64,000 bases of DNA from assembly GCA_033439265.1 (NCBI GenBank), contig JAVTVX010000005.1:258001-322000 (forward strand), in the 5' to 3' direction. This document shows, one piece after another, positions 42,701 through 60,239 of this stretch (position 1 is its first letter; every line of letters starts with the position of its first letter). The notes below the pieces were generated by a model that searched no databases, was not told where the DNA came from, and saw nothing but the letters and a program-made list of their open reading frames with translations. The translations under genes and the position numbers were made by a program. This DNA is from Dillenia suffruticosa (Eukaryota; Streptophyta; Magnoliopsida; Dilleniales; Dilleniaceae).

Positions 42701-45700
42701 TCTCATGGTCCCCTTACCCACTTGAGCAACTCTTCACAGTAAAGAATACTAATGATTGCCAGCCATAATGTCTCCTGATCAACCAATGTCAAGCTGGTTT
42801 TATTTGATTTCAGATAGCATCCACACCGATATGTAGTTGCACTACTGAACATAGATTCACTAGCATCACACTTGAGAAAGAAATATTAAGTGGAGAACTT
42901 TTCAATACTTTTATCACCATCAAGGTAAAACTGTAAGCTTAAATGCCGCCTTGAACATGCAACAGGCCCTAACCCAATAATTCAGGCATTAAAATTCTTT
43001 TACATCAATTCTGTTTCTGCACTACAAAAATTTCTACAACAATAGCAGTTAACAACCTACATTATTAACATAGATTAGTTCAACAATTAATTACACAAAG
43101 CATGCAAAAGAAGTACCTGAGTTTTGTGAAACAGCTGGAGGAACAGACGAATCCTGTTGAGAAGGACCATTTTCAAAAACTTTTCTGCACAACACACATG
43201 TAATCAATTTGTGCTCTCTTGACGCACTTTTGTGTAGGACATGTTAGCAAGTTTTTTTTTTATAGAACTGAAAATATAATAGTAAAAATTTTGTGATGAA
43301 TTGTGAAACTAAATTAATTAAATGAGTAAATTTACAAAATATGCAACTGTTACTATAAACTGCTGAATTTTTAAGTTAATATAAATAAGTGACAATTGTT
43401 CTCTACTTTATTTGTAAAATTGATTGAATAAAAATGTTAAAATATAATTGGATTTTAGATTAAAAAATTATTAAACTCAAAATTCTTTGTTTATCAATAT
43501 TGACAATTTTAATATCCATATTAATAAAAACCAAATTTACATTAAAATTCAACTGCTCTGCTGAACCCATATTAATTTTGGGAAAAAAATACAAAATTAG
43601 CCCCTAAATTTGAGGTTAAATTACTCCTGAACTTTAACAAATTTAATCCCCCCATCCATGTTTTCCCCTTAAATATTCCCTTAAATTTTGAAGTTTAGCA
43701 ATCATTCATTAGCTTTTATTCTTTTGTTCTTACTGTGTCCTTGTTTTGGTTTTGAGGTTTTCTCAACGTTAAGCCTCTTTTATATTCTTCATTATCCTTA
43801 ATACAATTCTTCTTCCACAAGAATACAGATATTTCCATTTATCTCCATTTAATGTACTAAAACTGCATTTTTCTTGGACATTTAGGACTCAACTAACAAA
43901 GGTGTAGTGTTTAGAATCAAATTTAAACTCAAAATGGGTGAAAAATTTAGAACTGCGAATGTAACTATCTCAAATATGAACGACCAAAGAAGAAATCACT
44001 ATTCAACACAAAAGCTCCACAATAAAGAATTTGGATGTATGGAGAAATGTCATTTATTTTGCGAGATCTACGATTTTAAACTTGTTTTTCAGAAGTTATA
44101 CGTTGCTGCTTGATGCCTAAGGTTACATTTTCAACGAATATATTGAGAGTTTGATCAGTCTACCTAGAAAACTTCAAATTTGCAGCTTTAAGTGCTATGT
44201 CACACCACAAAGATGTATTAGATAATACAAAATGTCCTTGATAGATATAAACAGTTACTAATCCATCCCTCCCCTACTAACTGAAGATATGCTAAGAGAT
44301 GCTGCGGTGTAACGAGAAATAGTAAGGACACATATCAGCACTTATTTACCTCATTCGTTTTGAATAATAAAGATAATAATTTCCATAAGTGAAATTGCTC
44401 TCTTCAGATTGAATTATGAGGATATAGTTAGGATAGTGCAGCTTTTCTACTCCCACTGGCATAATCAAGAGAACTAAGCACCTTTTAGATTTCCCTATCC
44501 AGAATTTCTTTCATGGGTAACTAATAAGAACCTATCATAAATATAAAAGATTACTATAAACAAGAAATTTGCCTAGACAAGAAAATGAAAAAGAATAAGA
44601 TTGCCCAAAGGGCAGAGACAATGCTAGGATTTCATCTCAGGAGACAAAAATGCATGACTAACACTTGTACCATTTTATCCATTTTGTAATCACTTCCACT
44701 TTAACCATTTAAATTGTCCAAAAGCGAAAATCCTCTTAGTGAATTTGAATTTGTTATTATCGAATGATTATAGTGGAGAGTTCCACTAATAAACAAATAA
44801 AGAAAAAGGCTTCTCTTTTTTTGGTGTTGAAATAAGTTTTCAGTTTAATTCAACTTAATTGCTACTTTTGATGGAACAATTTGTATTTTTCACATATTTT
44901 GTATATTGCGGTTTCATCATTATAGGCTTTTGAACTGTAGCTGTTTTATGAATCCTACTATCAATTGAAATAGAAATATACCAATACAAAATCTGACAAG
45001 CACAAAAATGAGTTACCTGATAAATTAAATCCTCACATATGACTAGTTGTTTACATACAAGAATGCAAAGATTATAGATTTTGATACCAAAATTATGCTC
45101 CGCCTGCGGTCACTGCTGGAATCATGATACCAAAGAATTTTATCATCAAGAATTCACCAAATTTATGAACAAATGTCCCAAATGTATGGCCAATCAGAGG
45201 CTCACTCATGGCCTCATACCTGTGGTCTCATGCCTCAGTACCATGGTTAATTTTTAATGTCCTATACATCTATGGACCAAAGTTTTTCCACATTAAAAAT
45301 AATTGACACATAGGATTAGTTATATCTTCAAAAATCATATATTTAGTCAATCACAAGCTGCAACCAAGGTTGAATGGATCTAATAAAGGGTGTCTTTTAC
45401 CTCCCCTTTACTCTCCAAACATCAAGAGGAAGTTGGAGCCATTGCCCCGTTGGTTCTAAGGCATCTTTGTCCTTTGCCTAAGGATATCTGAAAATCCAAG
45501 TTAGAGGAAAGAACACCAGCTTAAAAGGAGAATAGCCAAACAAACTCGGCAGCACACTTGCCAATGCACACATCATGTATGCAGAAGTATTCATTTTGAT
45601 GACGATAGAAGAACAAGAAAAACGAAAACCTCCATGAAACCTAGCCCAACCTTTTTGTAGGCCAAAGACCATCCTCCCATCCAGACAATCATGTATCACA

Positions 45701-48700
45701 TCTATCAAGCATCGCCCAATGAACTTAAAGACTGAAACTATTGACAACAGCTCAAGAGCTGCCGCACAGTGCCCAAACAGGTGGTCCTTACACAAGGAAC
45801 ATCAATAACAATTATCATACCATCTCATCCAATTGTGGTGCATAGTAAATTTCTAATGAGCTACCCACCACCCATATAAGCAACTCCAAGAGAAAGCTGA
45901 CACTCCTCATTCTCTTCTTGACATGCACATCTTCTCCTATCTTACATCCATTTTAGGGTTGAAGTTAAAGCCCCAATATGTACAATCCAGGGCAGCTGCC
46001 AAGAGTGATGTCATAGCTTCAAGACGGCAATAGTATCCAGGCCCCTAAGAGCCGAACAAAATAAGCACGGTTTCATTTAATTTTAACAAGCTTAATGTCC
46101 ATTTGTGGCACAATTAATTTGGTCAGGGACAAGGTGGAATCATATTTTCAAGTTTCCCACTGCTATAATTAATGCACGCCCACCAAACTTGTCCACTTAT
46201 ATAACCAAATCATCTTTTATATTTTTATATTCCCCACAAATGATAATTTCAGCTCTGAACCCCCAAAAAAAAAATCTAACAACAACGAAAGAAAAAAATT
46301 ATGTTCATCTTACCTCGGTTTTGTCGGAAGTAAAAATTGAAATCGTAACTAAATACATCCAACAATTTAGAATGATAACAATTCTTGCATATTTTAAATA
46401 TGTCCTTGGATACATGAAATTGTAAGTTTTTAAGCAATAATGAAGCATAAACAACTACCTGGATGGAAGACTCTGTTTGACAGAAAGGTAGCGTTTCCAA
46501 AATTGCAAAGTTGATTTATGTGTTGCCTTTTTGGTACCATCTTTGTAAGCCCTGACGATGAACTCTTCACTTCTTTCTCTACAGAATATGATACCACTTT
46601 ATCAATTAAACAAAGGCTCATATTGTGGGCTTTTATACTCATAAAAGATTGTCGAGCAAAAAAAAGTTAATTAAACAGAAACGGAGAAAGGAAAAATAAA
46701 ATAAAGACAGCCAACTCCAAACTTCTAACAAGCCGCAATAAGAAGAACCTTAGGCAATATATAAACATGATATAAGATTTTCATGAAACTTACTTTTGGT
46801 CAAAGTTTGACAACCACTTGAGGTATGCGGCACCAAAATATACGTTTACAAATGGCCTGAATAGAAGTTCTGGATTGCCTACAACATCATAAGTCCGGTA
46901 ACCCACCTCTCTGCAGTTAAGATCCCAATAAATCTATTAAATTCACATCATTAACCAAACCAATCAAGAGAGCTCTTATTCATACCTGACCAGCCAATCT
47001 GCAATTTTTGGGAATATCTGCATAATCCCAATGCTGGTCTCCTTGGTTCTTTTGTTGTAACGTGTGGCAAGGAGCTGTCTGTCACTTTCAAGTTCTGCTA
47101 TAGCACAAACCATGTCCTGCATAATGCACAACATAGTGACTTGAAGACATCGGTAAATTCCATAAAATTTAGGGAAAAGAAAAAACCCATGCATCATAGC
47201 TACCATCTTGAACATAAACTTAATAAGCATATATCCTTGTCACTCACTCCCCCCCCCCAAAAAAAAAGATGCGGGAAAAGGAAAAAAGAGCATATGAGAA
47301 CCATAAAAGCAGAGCTTATTAGAGCACCAAAACTGTAGCAGTAAGTGTCCAGGGCCTTACAACTGGTGAATTAAACAATGCATTATAAACCAGCGCCCAT
47401 TTGCCTTTCTACATTAACTCATGATTTAGTCCATTAACCAATCAAAAATATGCAAAACCAAGCAACTTTCTACTTTTGGGCATGCCACGTGATGGAGCTT
47501 TGTTCCAAATTAACCTCAAAAACCAAAAAAAAATTTAAAACAACACCTTTCAAAAAATATTTACAAATCTAACACACTCATGTCATGACTTCAAGTCACG
47601 ACATTTACTGTTCATTTAATAGTATGCACTGTTCAATGAACAGTGCCATGTCGTGACTTCAAGTCACGACATATGAGACCGTGATGAACAGTACATGTCG
47701 TGACTTCAAGTCACGACATATGTGTGTTAGTTTTGGAAATATTATTTGAAGAGTGTTGATTTAAAAATTTTTTAAAAAAATAAGGTTATATCCGTACAAA
47801 GCTCCCACGTGATGACTAGGTACATTCCTTGTTTTTTCATGAGTTTAGTTCGTTCAGAAGCTGTGACTGTGACTTGTATATCTTAGTAGGTGTATGTGTA
47901 TGCCAGAAAATTGGTAAACCATGTAAGGCCAACCTAGCTTAATGGTTTCAATTTATATATATAAAGTAGTTTTACACTTTGCCCCAAGTGTAGAGAGGTG
48001 TTACCAAAGATCAAAAGTTTGGTTGTCCAACATGCTGGCATGAACTATTTCCCTAGTTTCATCAGCTATCAATTTTCTATAACAAATTAGTACTGCATTT
48101 ATCAGTTAACTAAATATGAAATATGAAAATTTACAAATAAAAAGCATACGCTATAACAATTAAGTCTTCAGGTGAATTTGCATTCCATTGCAGGAGAGAA
48201 AGAAGTTAATAGTTGCATGTAAACCTCAACACATTGCGGGAGATGAAAATTGGATTCTATATTTACAAAGGAAGAACTTGGTTTATTCTTCAAATATGCA
48301 TAACGCCTGGTACATATCATATTCTGTAGGTAAAGCAACTAGTCTCAATTTCAGGCAGCACATACAGATATGCTGGCATAATTAAGAGTGATCAGTAATC
48401 ATAATCTCAGGCGTACACATAAAGAAAGAATTAGAATTGAGCATTAGAAATTCTGCATAGAGTTCTTCAAATCTAAAAATCCACTGGTAATTTGGGGGTG
48501 AAAACATACCGGATCTATCTGAGAATCAAAGTGTCGCTGTATGATAATTCCAACTACAGCCTGTAAGAACATCAAATGACCATGTAAACACATGAAGTCT
48601 ATACTCACGAAAGAAACCAGTTGTTCAGCAGAAAAATTGCTATATTTCACAGCCCTCAAAAAAAAAAAAAAAAAAAAAAAATCAATCAATCAATCAATCA

Positions 48701-49245
48701 ATGTTTTGCAAAAATTTTGATACTTCCTACCCATTTTTCTTTTGCTGCTGATAAAGGGTGGAGGGGGATATCAGCACAAATGTCCCTCTAAATGTTACTA
48801 TGAGGACCACACTAGATATGAAACGTGTGGCTTGAGCAATAGCTACTGCCCATTGGGCAAACCCATCACTAAAATCCAACCAAAGTGCTAGTTGTCCAAC
48901 ACCCATCCGCAAGTTCTCTAGTTAAAGAACTACAACTGAAAGTAGGTTCGAACTCTTGACCTTGCGAGGTTGTCATTAAGCTACCAGTGGTCTACTATCT
49001 ACCCATCTGAATTTATGACAAACTCGAGCGGTCATACACATAACAAGGCATACGCATAAGGGGATTACCCTTGTCTCAGTCTGAGTAAGATAAGGTTGGC
49101 CATCAGGATCACGGGAAAGGTGAATTTTTTGACCTTTGGCCTCTCCAGCGTTATTCCATTCGGTGCTAACTTCAGGATTCTTCCACATTGCGTGGATGTC
49201 TTCGGGATCAATGCAGTCATCCCAATATTTGAAGCTCACAGACAT
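32365..49245 (-). CDS. Tandem SLT/lysozyme-like protein, 12 exons
   Basis: Exons (minus strand): 49245-49069, 48560-48510, 47116-46986, 46910-46794, 46578-46459, 43184-43117, 38689-38520, 35382-35329, 33153-33044, 32823-32710, 32596-32471, 32395-32365. All GT-AG and in phase; 422 residues. Two internal repeats of about 190 residues (about 5-199 and 224-413) share YWD..PED..MW, KxxxPYL, an SLT-like core, PFV.MYFG.AYL.WLS and a YKxG/YLAGP segment. In repeat 1 the SLT-family motifs are present: AELES with the presumed catalytic Glu86, and GIMQ at 106-109. In repeat 2 the equivalents are V306 and GIMG, so that half is probably inactive. No signal peptide or membrane segment. The last four residues CYIL form a CaaX box. 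SLT enzymes cleave or bind peptidoglycan or chitin-like glycans; the plant role is not known to me. Introns 1, 2, 6 and 8 contain transposon insertions. Confidence 0.88.
35065..35222. mobile_element. Small foldback element in SLT gene intron 8
   Basis: The two halves of a 158-bp segment are inverted repeats. GGGTTAAAATTG..AATCCCTATTTT..GAAACTATTTCTGG on the left corresponds to the reverse complement of CCAGTTAAGG-side sequence ending GGTTGTAACCCC on the right, with gaps. No clear target duplication. Probably an old MITE. Confidence 0.55.
35663..35702 (+). repeat. (GT)n(GA)n microsatellite
   Basis: Compound GT then GA repeat in intron 7 of the SLT-like gene. Confidence 0.85.
36610..36706 (+). 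repeat. Long (GA)n microsatellite
   Basis: Nearly 100 bp of almost pure GA repeat with a few GAAA interruptions at its left end, in intron 7 of the SLT-like gene. It reads CT in the sense of that gene. Confidence 0.95.
38750..39170. other. Intron 6 of the SLT-like gene, left part
   Basis: AT-rich intron sequence without recognisable coding or structural features. Confidence 0.5.
39180..39930 (-). mobile_element. L1 LINE ORF2 C-terminal relic in intron 6
   Basis: The minus-strand reading gives a broken match to the C-terminal region of plant L1 ORF2: FTRNVNN.ELEHFVSFSEAL, then ESADHLLLHCD (zf-RVT-type region) and a trailing PxxxFWxxW-like stretch, over about 750 bp with stops. No reverse transcriptase core remains. 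The edges are approximate. It is in the same orientation as the host gene. Confidence 0.65.
39950..43110. other. Intron 6 of the SLT-like gene, right part
   Basis: About 3.1 kb of intron with short frames only and a (CCCT)n tract at 41761-41784. No domain, RNA gene or terminal repeat was recognised. Confidence 0.5.
43190..46455. other. Intron 5 of the SLT-like gene
   Basis: A 3.3 kb intron. A 105-codon minus-strand open frame at 45478-45795, in the same orientation as the gene, has no recognised domain and no homologue I know. It is most likely chance or an old repeat. Confidence 0.5.
47495..47804. mobile_element. MULE-like foldback MITE with palindrome array
   Basis: A 310-bp element in intron 2 of the SLT-like gene. 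Identical 10-bp repeats CCACGTGATG (47485-47494, 47805-47814) flank it, the 9-10 bp size typical of Mutator-like insertions. The ends are long imperfect inverted repeats starting GAGCTTTGT and continuing for about 85 bp (AACCT, CAACAC, AATATTT, CTAACACAC blocks on both arms). The centre has three copies of a 25-bp near-palindrome, core TCGTGACTTCAAGTCACGA, at 47580-47604, 47648-47672 and 47695-47719, plus a second palindrome CACTGTTCAATGAACAGTG at 47628-47646. No coding capacity. Confidence 0.82.
47580..47719. repeat. Three 25-bp near-palindromes
   Basis: ATGTCGTGACTTC and its mirror form a hairpin-capable unit repeated three times; the first copy has one base change (GTCATG for GTCGTG). Separated by CTGTTCA/TGAACAG motifs. 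Located inside the MULE-like MITE. Confidence 0.9.
48735..48992 (-). mobile_element. tRNA-derived SINE in intron 1 of SLT-like gene
   Basis: On the minus strand the 258-bp body begins with a box A-like TGGTAGCTTAATGA and about 35 bp later a box B GAGTTCGAACC, then a tRNA-unrelated body ending in an A-rich stretch (GCAAAAGAAAA). Flanking repeats TACTATCTACCCAT (48993-49006) and TACTTCCTACCCAT (48721-48734) agree at 12 of 14 positions. A different family from the SINE at 2.4 kb by its body sequence. Confidence 0.75.
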
Positions 49246-49249
49246 CCTA

Positions 49250-51261
49250 GCTCAATTCCTGTTATTTCTGATTGCTTTCTCTTCTTCTTACAGAATCTGA
49301 TAAATAAATATAATAAAAATAAATACAAATATCCTATATCAATCTCAGAACAGGACATATTAAAATCCCTCCAAACTTACATTATCCTGGGCGAGTTAAG
49401 AAGGGCTTTTCATATCTGCCAGCACTAGGTTATCCTCCATGAATTGGCCCTAACCCTAATGCAGAAAAAGTAAGAAAAATTGAAAATTTCCTGAAGCCAT
49501 CAAAATGGTTGCATACACAATCATTTCATGAATGGAAAAATTGAAATGAAAATTGTGGATTTGCAAATCGATAATAATCACCGAAAGAACAACGCCCATT
49601 ATAGTAAAAAAAAATAATAATAAATAGGAACAAAATCTAAACACGCATACCCATCGACGAAAATACCGACAATTTACAGATGTAAGAATGATTAACGAAG
49701 ATTGACTTTCAAGAGGAAGGAGGGGAGAGGAAAGGAGAGGAGAGAGGATGAGGGATGGAATTTCAGTTTCGATTTGAAAGTTTTCGAAATGGAAAATTAG
49801 GAAAGTGAGATGGTAGGGAGTGAATGGGTGCCATTGTTGCCGGAGACGTGCCATTGTCCATCCTATTAGGGGACGTTTGGTTCGGTCCTCCGAGTCGGAT
49901 TTGGAATTACCCACCCTGGATTCGAAATATGTCGGATTATTTCAATAGATCCGTTTGGTTCGGTGCAATGGGAGTCGGTCGTTATCTATGTGATTGGCTG
50001 ATTCTTTAATAAAAAAATTATTAAATTTTTAATTCTATACTCAGTTCAATATACAATAAAAATAATAAATAACTTGAAACAAATCTTTATGATATCATAT
50101 AAAAATAAGTTTAAAAAAATTATTTTAAAATAGAAAAAGAAAAGAAACAAGAAAACTAGTTCAAAAGTTATATCAAAAACATCTATAAAATTGGGTAATT
50201 CTTATAAAAATAAGTCAGTTATAATTAATTAATTACTACCATGAAATAGAATCCCACAAAATCTCATGATTGGTCGGTCATATAATTTAGAAAGTTAAAT
50301 TTTACTCCACCCTTGACCGACTAACATGGAGTCTTTTCCATTTCAAAAGAACTTGAAAATGAACAGGAGTGATTATGCTTCTTCGATGGAACACCTTGGT
50401 GGAGGCTGACCTGGTAGGTTATTCCTCCCTTTGACTTACTGGCTATACCCAACCTGTTTTTTTGATCTTCGTTAACGTTGTCCCCCCTTTGTTTTTGTGG
50501 ATTACAAAAGTTGCTTATAAAATTGGTGCTGGGGTGTAATTTAATCCATATGTCACTTTCTATGACAAGATACTTACTCATCACTCTATTAAGATTCTAT
50601 ATGCCTCCCTCTATTTTGGAATACCCACTAAAAAATTTTTCACGGGGATCAGATTTTGACTGATGTGCAAGTGTGGAATACACGACTTGGTTTAGGATGC
50701 CCTGAATTGAATTGGGATAGACTCTACTTGAGTGGTCACTTGCAGAAGCCCGTATGTCTTTCTTTCTACTCCCTCAACATGTCCTTTATTCATGTTTTTT
50801 CCCTTCTGGATGCACACAAACAAGTCTTTCTTGAATGGGAAATTCTGGAGTTCTTCAACTATACGGCACGCGTGATGGATGGTCAATTATGTTCTTATGA
50901 AGCATCAATATGCTTCTAGCCATTGGTTGATTCTGTTAAAATATTATATTCTTGGTGGATGTGGTTGATGGTGGTTAGCAGAGATATGAGAGCATTAGTT
51001 TCTAAACTATGTTTCATGTACTGGTTTGATATTTTAATATTCCAGCTTCAAGTCTAAATTCTTTCGGTGGAAGTCAGGCCTTAAATGGAAGCATGGGTAA
51101 ATGTCTACATATAACTTGATCTCTTCTTGAATTTTATTTCTCAAAAACATTTTTATTAATGTTAAATGGTCTTTGTCTTTGAAACTTCAACCAGGGGTGT
51201 CTTGCACATGTATAAAGTTTGGTGCAGGGGTTTGTGGGCTGATCGATTTTCATGCATTTCC
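49250..51261. other. Upstream region of the SLT-like gene and spacer
   Basis: 49250-49900 is the presumed promoter and 5' UTR of the minus-strand SLT-like gene, with a GA/CT-rich patch near 49720-49755. A transposon-end-like GGGGACGTTTGGTTCGG at 49868 has no partner. Between 50300 and 51130 the plus strand has higher coding-like composition and broken frames, which may be an unrecognised gene relic. Confidence 0.4.
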
Positions 51262-51275
51262 GTAATACATACATC

Positions 51276-51306
51276 GTACCTTTCTCGGCCTTTAGGCTAA
51301 GATCAA
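51276..51306 (+). pseudogene. Retroposed 5' fragment of U2 snRNA
   Basis: The 31-nt insert matches the 5' end of U2 snRNA (TACCTTTCTCGGCCTTT then GGCTAAGATCAAG) with one internal difference (CCTTTAGGC for CCTTTTGGC), and stops near U2 nucleotide 32. It is flanked by perfect 14-bp direct repeats GTAATACATACATC (51262-51275 and 51307-51320). The short insert plus a perfect duplication is the signature of LINE-driven insertion of a fragment of a cellular RNA. Not a functional U2 gene, since the rest of the RNA and the snRNA promoter elements are missing. Confidence 0.85.
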
Positions 51307-51320
51307 GTAATACATACATC

Positions 51321-54300
51321 ATGGGATATGGATTCTCAAGTGTTGTTGCATGCTTTTCTATCAATTTATCGATAACACATCAAGAAACATTAATCTTAAT
51401 ATACCAGATGTTATAGATTATTTTTCTATTGGGGTATTTATTTATTTAATTTTTAAGATACTTTTATAAGAATCAATGATAAACACAAAATACAACCGCT
51501 GTCGTAATACTTTTCGTGAGTGTAGAAATGGCCCTCAAACTTTCAAATGTCATCCTAAGCACTATTATAAGATAATTGTGAAATACCCCTAACATTAATA
51601 TGGTCCATAAAAATAAACCGTAAAACTTTCGGCAAGTATTAGTAAATTATGATTCTAAGTGAAACATGATTTGAGTCACCTGTGAAAACCCATTTTAGCA
51701 GTTACACTATTAGAGTTACTGTTGTTTTAAGCCATTGCTTCATACGAGACAAGTCTACGGCTCTTCCATTCAGTATGCAATTCAGAATCTCTAATGTGAG
51801 GAATTCACTTGCACATATGGTTATTTCATGTTGATAAACATGAATGAAAATGGGAAATACATGTCATGGTTGTGGTTGCAGAAGTTGCTTTTTCTTTTCT
51901 GATTGTGAGGAAGAGAGTTTAAGGTCACACATTTTGTTAATGGAGGGATAAAGATAGTACTTCTAGTAACTGCTTTTGACACAGAGAAGTAATTTCATTT
52001 ATTTTTTATCCCTTCAACAACATGGATATTTGAAAGGGAGGGAGGCCAGCTACATAAAAGTGAATAATAGCCAAAATATTAGTCTGTGGTGGTGATATTT
52101 GGTTTACCGGGGGGTTTATGGAGGGGATCATGCTATGGGAAGATGATGTGAGTTCAAATTTGAGAGCTCAAATCATGAGAGAAACCTTTCATGTTACCGG
52201 ATCTAAAGGATTTTCATAGGTTTTTATTGAGAAAAAAAATTAATGCATGTCCCTTTTTTTGACACCTAATACACTATAATTTTTCGAAGTCCTTGGTTTG
52301 CCTCACATTTTCTTTTTTTATTTTTATATTTAATCACCGACATTTAAAATTTTGACTAATCTGAAAACTCAAGATCTTGCGCCTCACGTATATGAAACAC
52401 TAAAAGCTGGTATATTTTCTGGCCTTGAACACGTATGAATGGAATATAGATCGTGGGGGCCTACAAGCACTTGAACGTGAAAACAAAACGAAAGGCAAGC
52501 TGGCACGTTTCTCAAGAAGAACATGAAGGCGGGGCTCTATCTCTTGTCATTGAGCCAGCAGATGAGTCTCTTTCGAGAAGCACGTGTTTGGATTGTTCCC
52601 CAAAAGCACTTTTTCCCACCTAAAGCTTGCGTATCAAAACTGCTGGCCCCTCCAAATCAATGCGTTGGCTTTACGCTGTGGTCTATGGTATGGTTCGTGT
52701 AAAGATTAAGATTCTCCCAAACACGGCCTCGTACTCTCCCCTCGTGTCTTAAATAGACCGTCCAGCTCTTGGCTTTCCACCTTGGACCACCCGACCAACC
52801 CATATCCTACCAAACCCCGTCTCCCTCCACCTCCCTCTTCGACCTTTTCCCTTTTTTTGAGTTTTTTTTTTTTGGAGGGCTGGATATGCCCGTTAAATTT
52901 TTAATTAGTGTTAAAAATATAAATATTTTTTATTTTAAAAACCATTTTTAATTTGAGAGTTTCTATTGTTCGCTTTAATACCACCTGGGATGATCAAATG
53001 CCATTGAACAAAAATAATTTGAAAGAAGATTGGTGATGAGATTATTCAAATCTTTTAATTAAAAAAATATTAAAATTAAAAATTATTTATACTTTTATTA
53101 TAATAATCAAGATTTTTTTTTTTAAGATCGAGCCAAGTCATATTGACATGTTTACGTGGGAGGAGGTGGGGCAGGGGCTGTTTTTGTTCCCATCTAATTT
53201 ATTTTTGTGCGGGAATATATTTGTTTGGCAAAATACGCTTTCAAACTTCATTTGGAATCTCTCAAAATAATTATAAGTTTAATAATTAGTCCTCGAACTT
53301 TAAGGAATTTATATATAAACTTTATAAAAGTAGTGAATTACAAAAATATACAAAAGATAATTTAACTATGTTTTTGAACCGCAACAGGAACTATTACAAA
53401 TATTCCCTCAACTTGTAATATATCCTTCTCACAACAGCAAATCAACTACATCAATCTAGATTGACTATGGTAAGTTAATCATATTTAGAAGACAAAATTA
53501 AAATTTATTTCATATGATGAAATACAAAATATAAAGGACAAAATGTGGGAAAGGGATAAGCATCGTTAATTTGAAGGTAAAAAATAGTATTTTAAATCAT
53601 TTTATTAATAATTTTTAAGAATTTTATATATAATTCTATGAATTTTAGTGTTATTTTTATGTCTTTTAATAGCCTTTTGATTATCTTTAAATAGCATTAA
53701 AAATACAAATATTAAATTATTTATCTTATAGGATAGTTGCTCCTAACCCTTTACTCGGTCCTAGATTTTATAAACCGGCCCGTGGTAAATTATAAAAGCT
53801 CAAGATATTTTTTATTAAAATATCAAATGATGATTTAAATTAAGTAATTTTTATTATATTATGTTAAGTCTGATAGGGGTTTAAAAAATATAATATCTTA
53901 AAATCAAATTAATTATTAAAAAATATTATATATTATAATACATAAATAATTAATTTGATTTTGAGGATATTTGATTTTTTTATTTTTATATTTGTAATAA
54001 CTTATTTAAAGAAATGAATTATTTTGATTTTATATTATTACATTATTTTTATTATTAATAAATTTGATGGTGAGTAATATTTAAGTATTAAAAAATAGTA
54101 GAAAAATTCATGGGACGTGCAAGATGCAAGTGGAAGGACATAAATAATTTAAATAAAAGGTGATGGATCCGGCAAGACGGGAAGGGTGGCCGTACCGTTT
54201 AGGGGAAAAGCTGGAAAACTCACGATTAGTCCGACGTGGCTTTGTAGGCTTGCTAAGCACAAGAAAATAAAGAACCCATAGTTTTCTCTCGAGAGTGCAT
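51321..54300. other. Intergenic, nothing recognised
   Basis: No gene or structured repeat recognised. The section 52.4-52.8 kb is less AT-rich and contains CACGTG/ACGTG motifs, but no coding sequence follows it. Confidence 0.5.
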
Positions 54301-54360
54301 TTTGTCCTCTGTAGAGAGAGAAAGGGTTTCGTCCTGAGAATCTCCGCTGGCTCTCTCTTT

Positions 54361-54366
54361 TATAAA
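54361..54366 (+). promoter_or_regulatory. TATA box of the GAPCp gene
   Basis: TATAAA within CTTTTATAAACC, about 147 bp before the start codon. That leaves a leader of roughly 115 bp if transcription starts some 30 bp downstream. Pyrimidine-rich CTCTCT tracts lie on both sides, common in plant leaders. Confidence 0.55.
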
Positions 54367-54507
54367 CCTCACCGGTTGGTTGGCGTCTCATCGCTCTTAT
54401 TCTCAACAAACCCACCCCAGAAACAAAAAGGTCTTCTCTCTCTTCTAGGGTTTTTGCTGTTACTTTTATCAGTATCTGGTGAAGAAATAAATAGAGAGAG
54501 GAATCAA

Positions 54508-60237
<5,730 letters not shown>

Positions 60238-60239
60238 TT

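Noticed and set aside
45478-45795. 105-codon open frame inside SLT gene intron 5
   Set aside because: No known domain and no splice-consistent joining to neighbouring exons.
47580-47719. Three regularly spaced palindromic repeats resembling a tiny CRISPR array
   Set aside because: Plant nuclear context, unequal spacers that themselves contain palindromes, and the array lies within a MITE with target duplications.
49868-49975. GGGGACGTTTGGTTCGG resembling a PIF/Harbinger-type terminal repeat, repeated about 80 bp downstream
   Set aside because: No inverted partner or TTA duplication on the right side; may be a truncated end but cannot be supported.
50300-51130. Plus-strand region with coding-like composition and several broken frames
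   Set aside because: No recognisable domain in any frame; left as an unrecognised relic rather than a gene.
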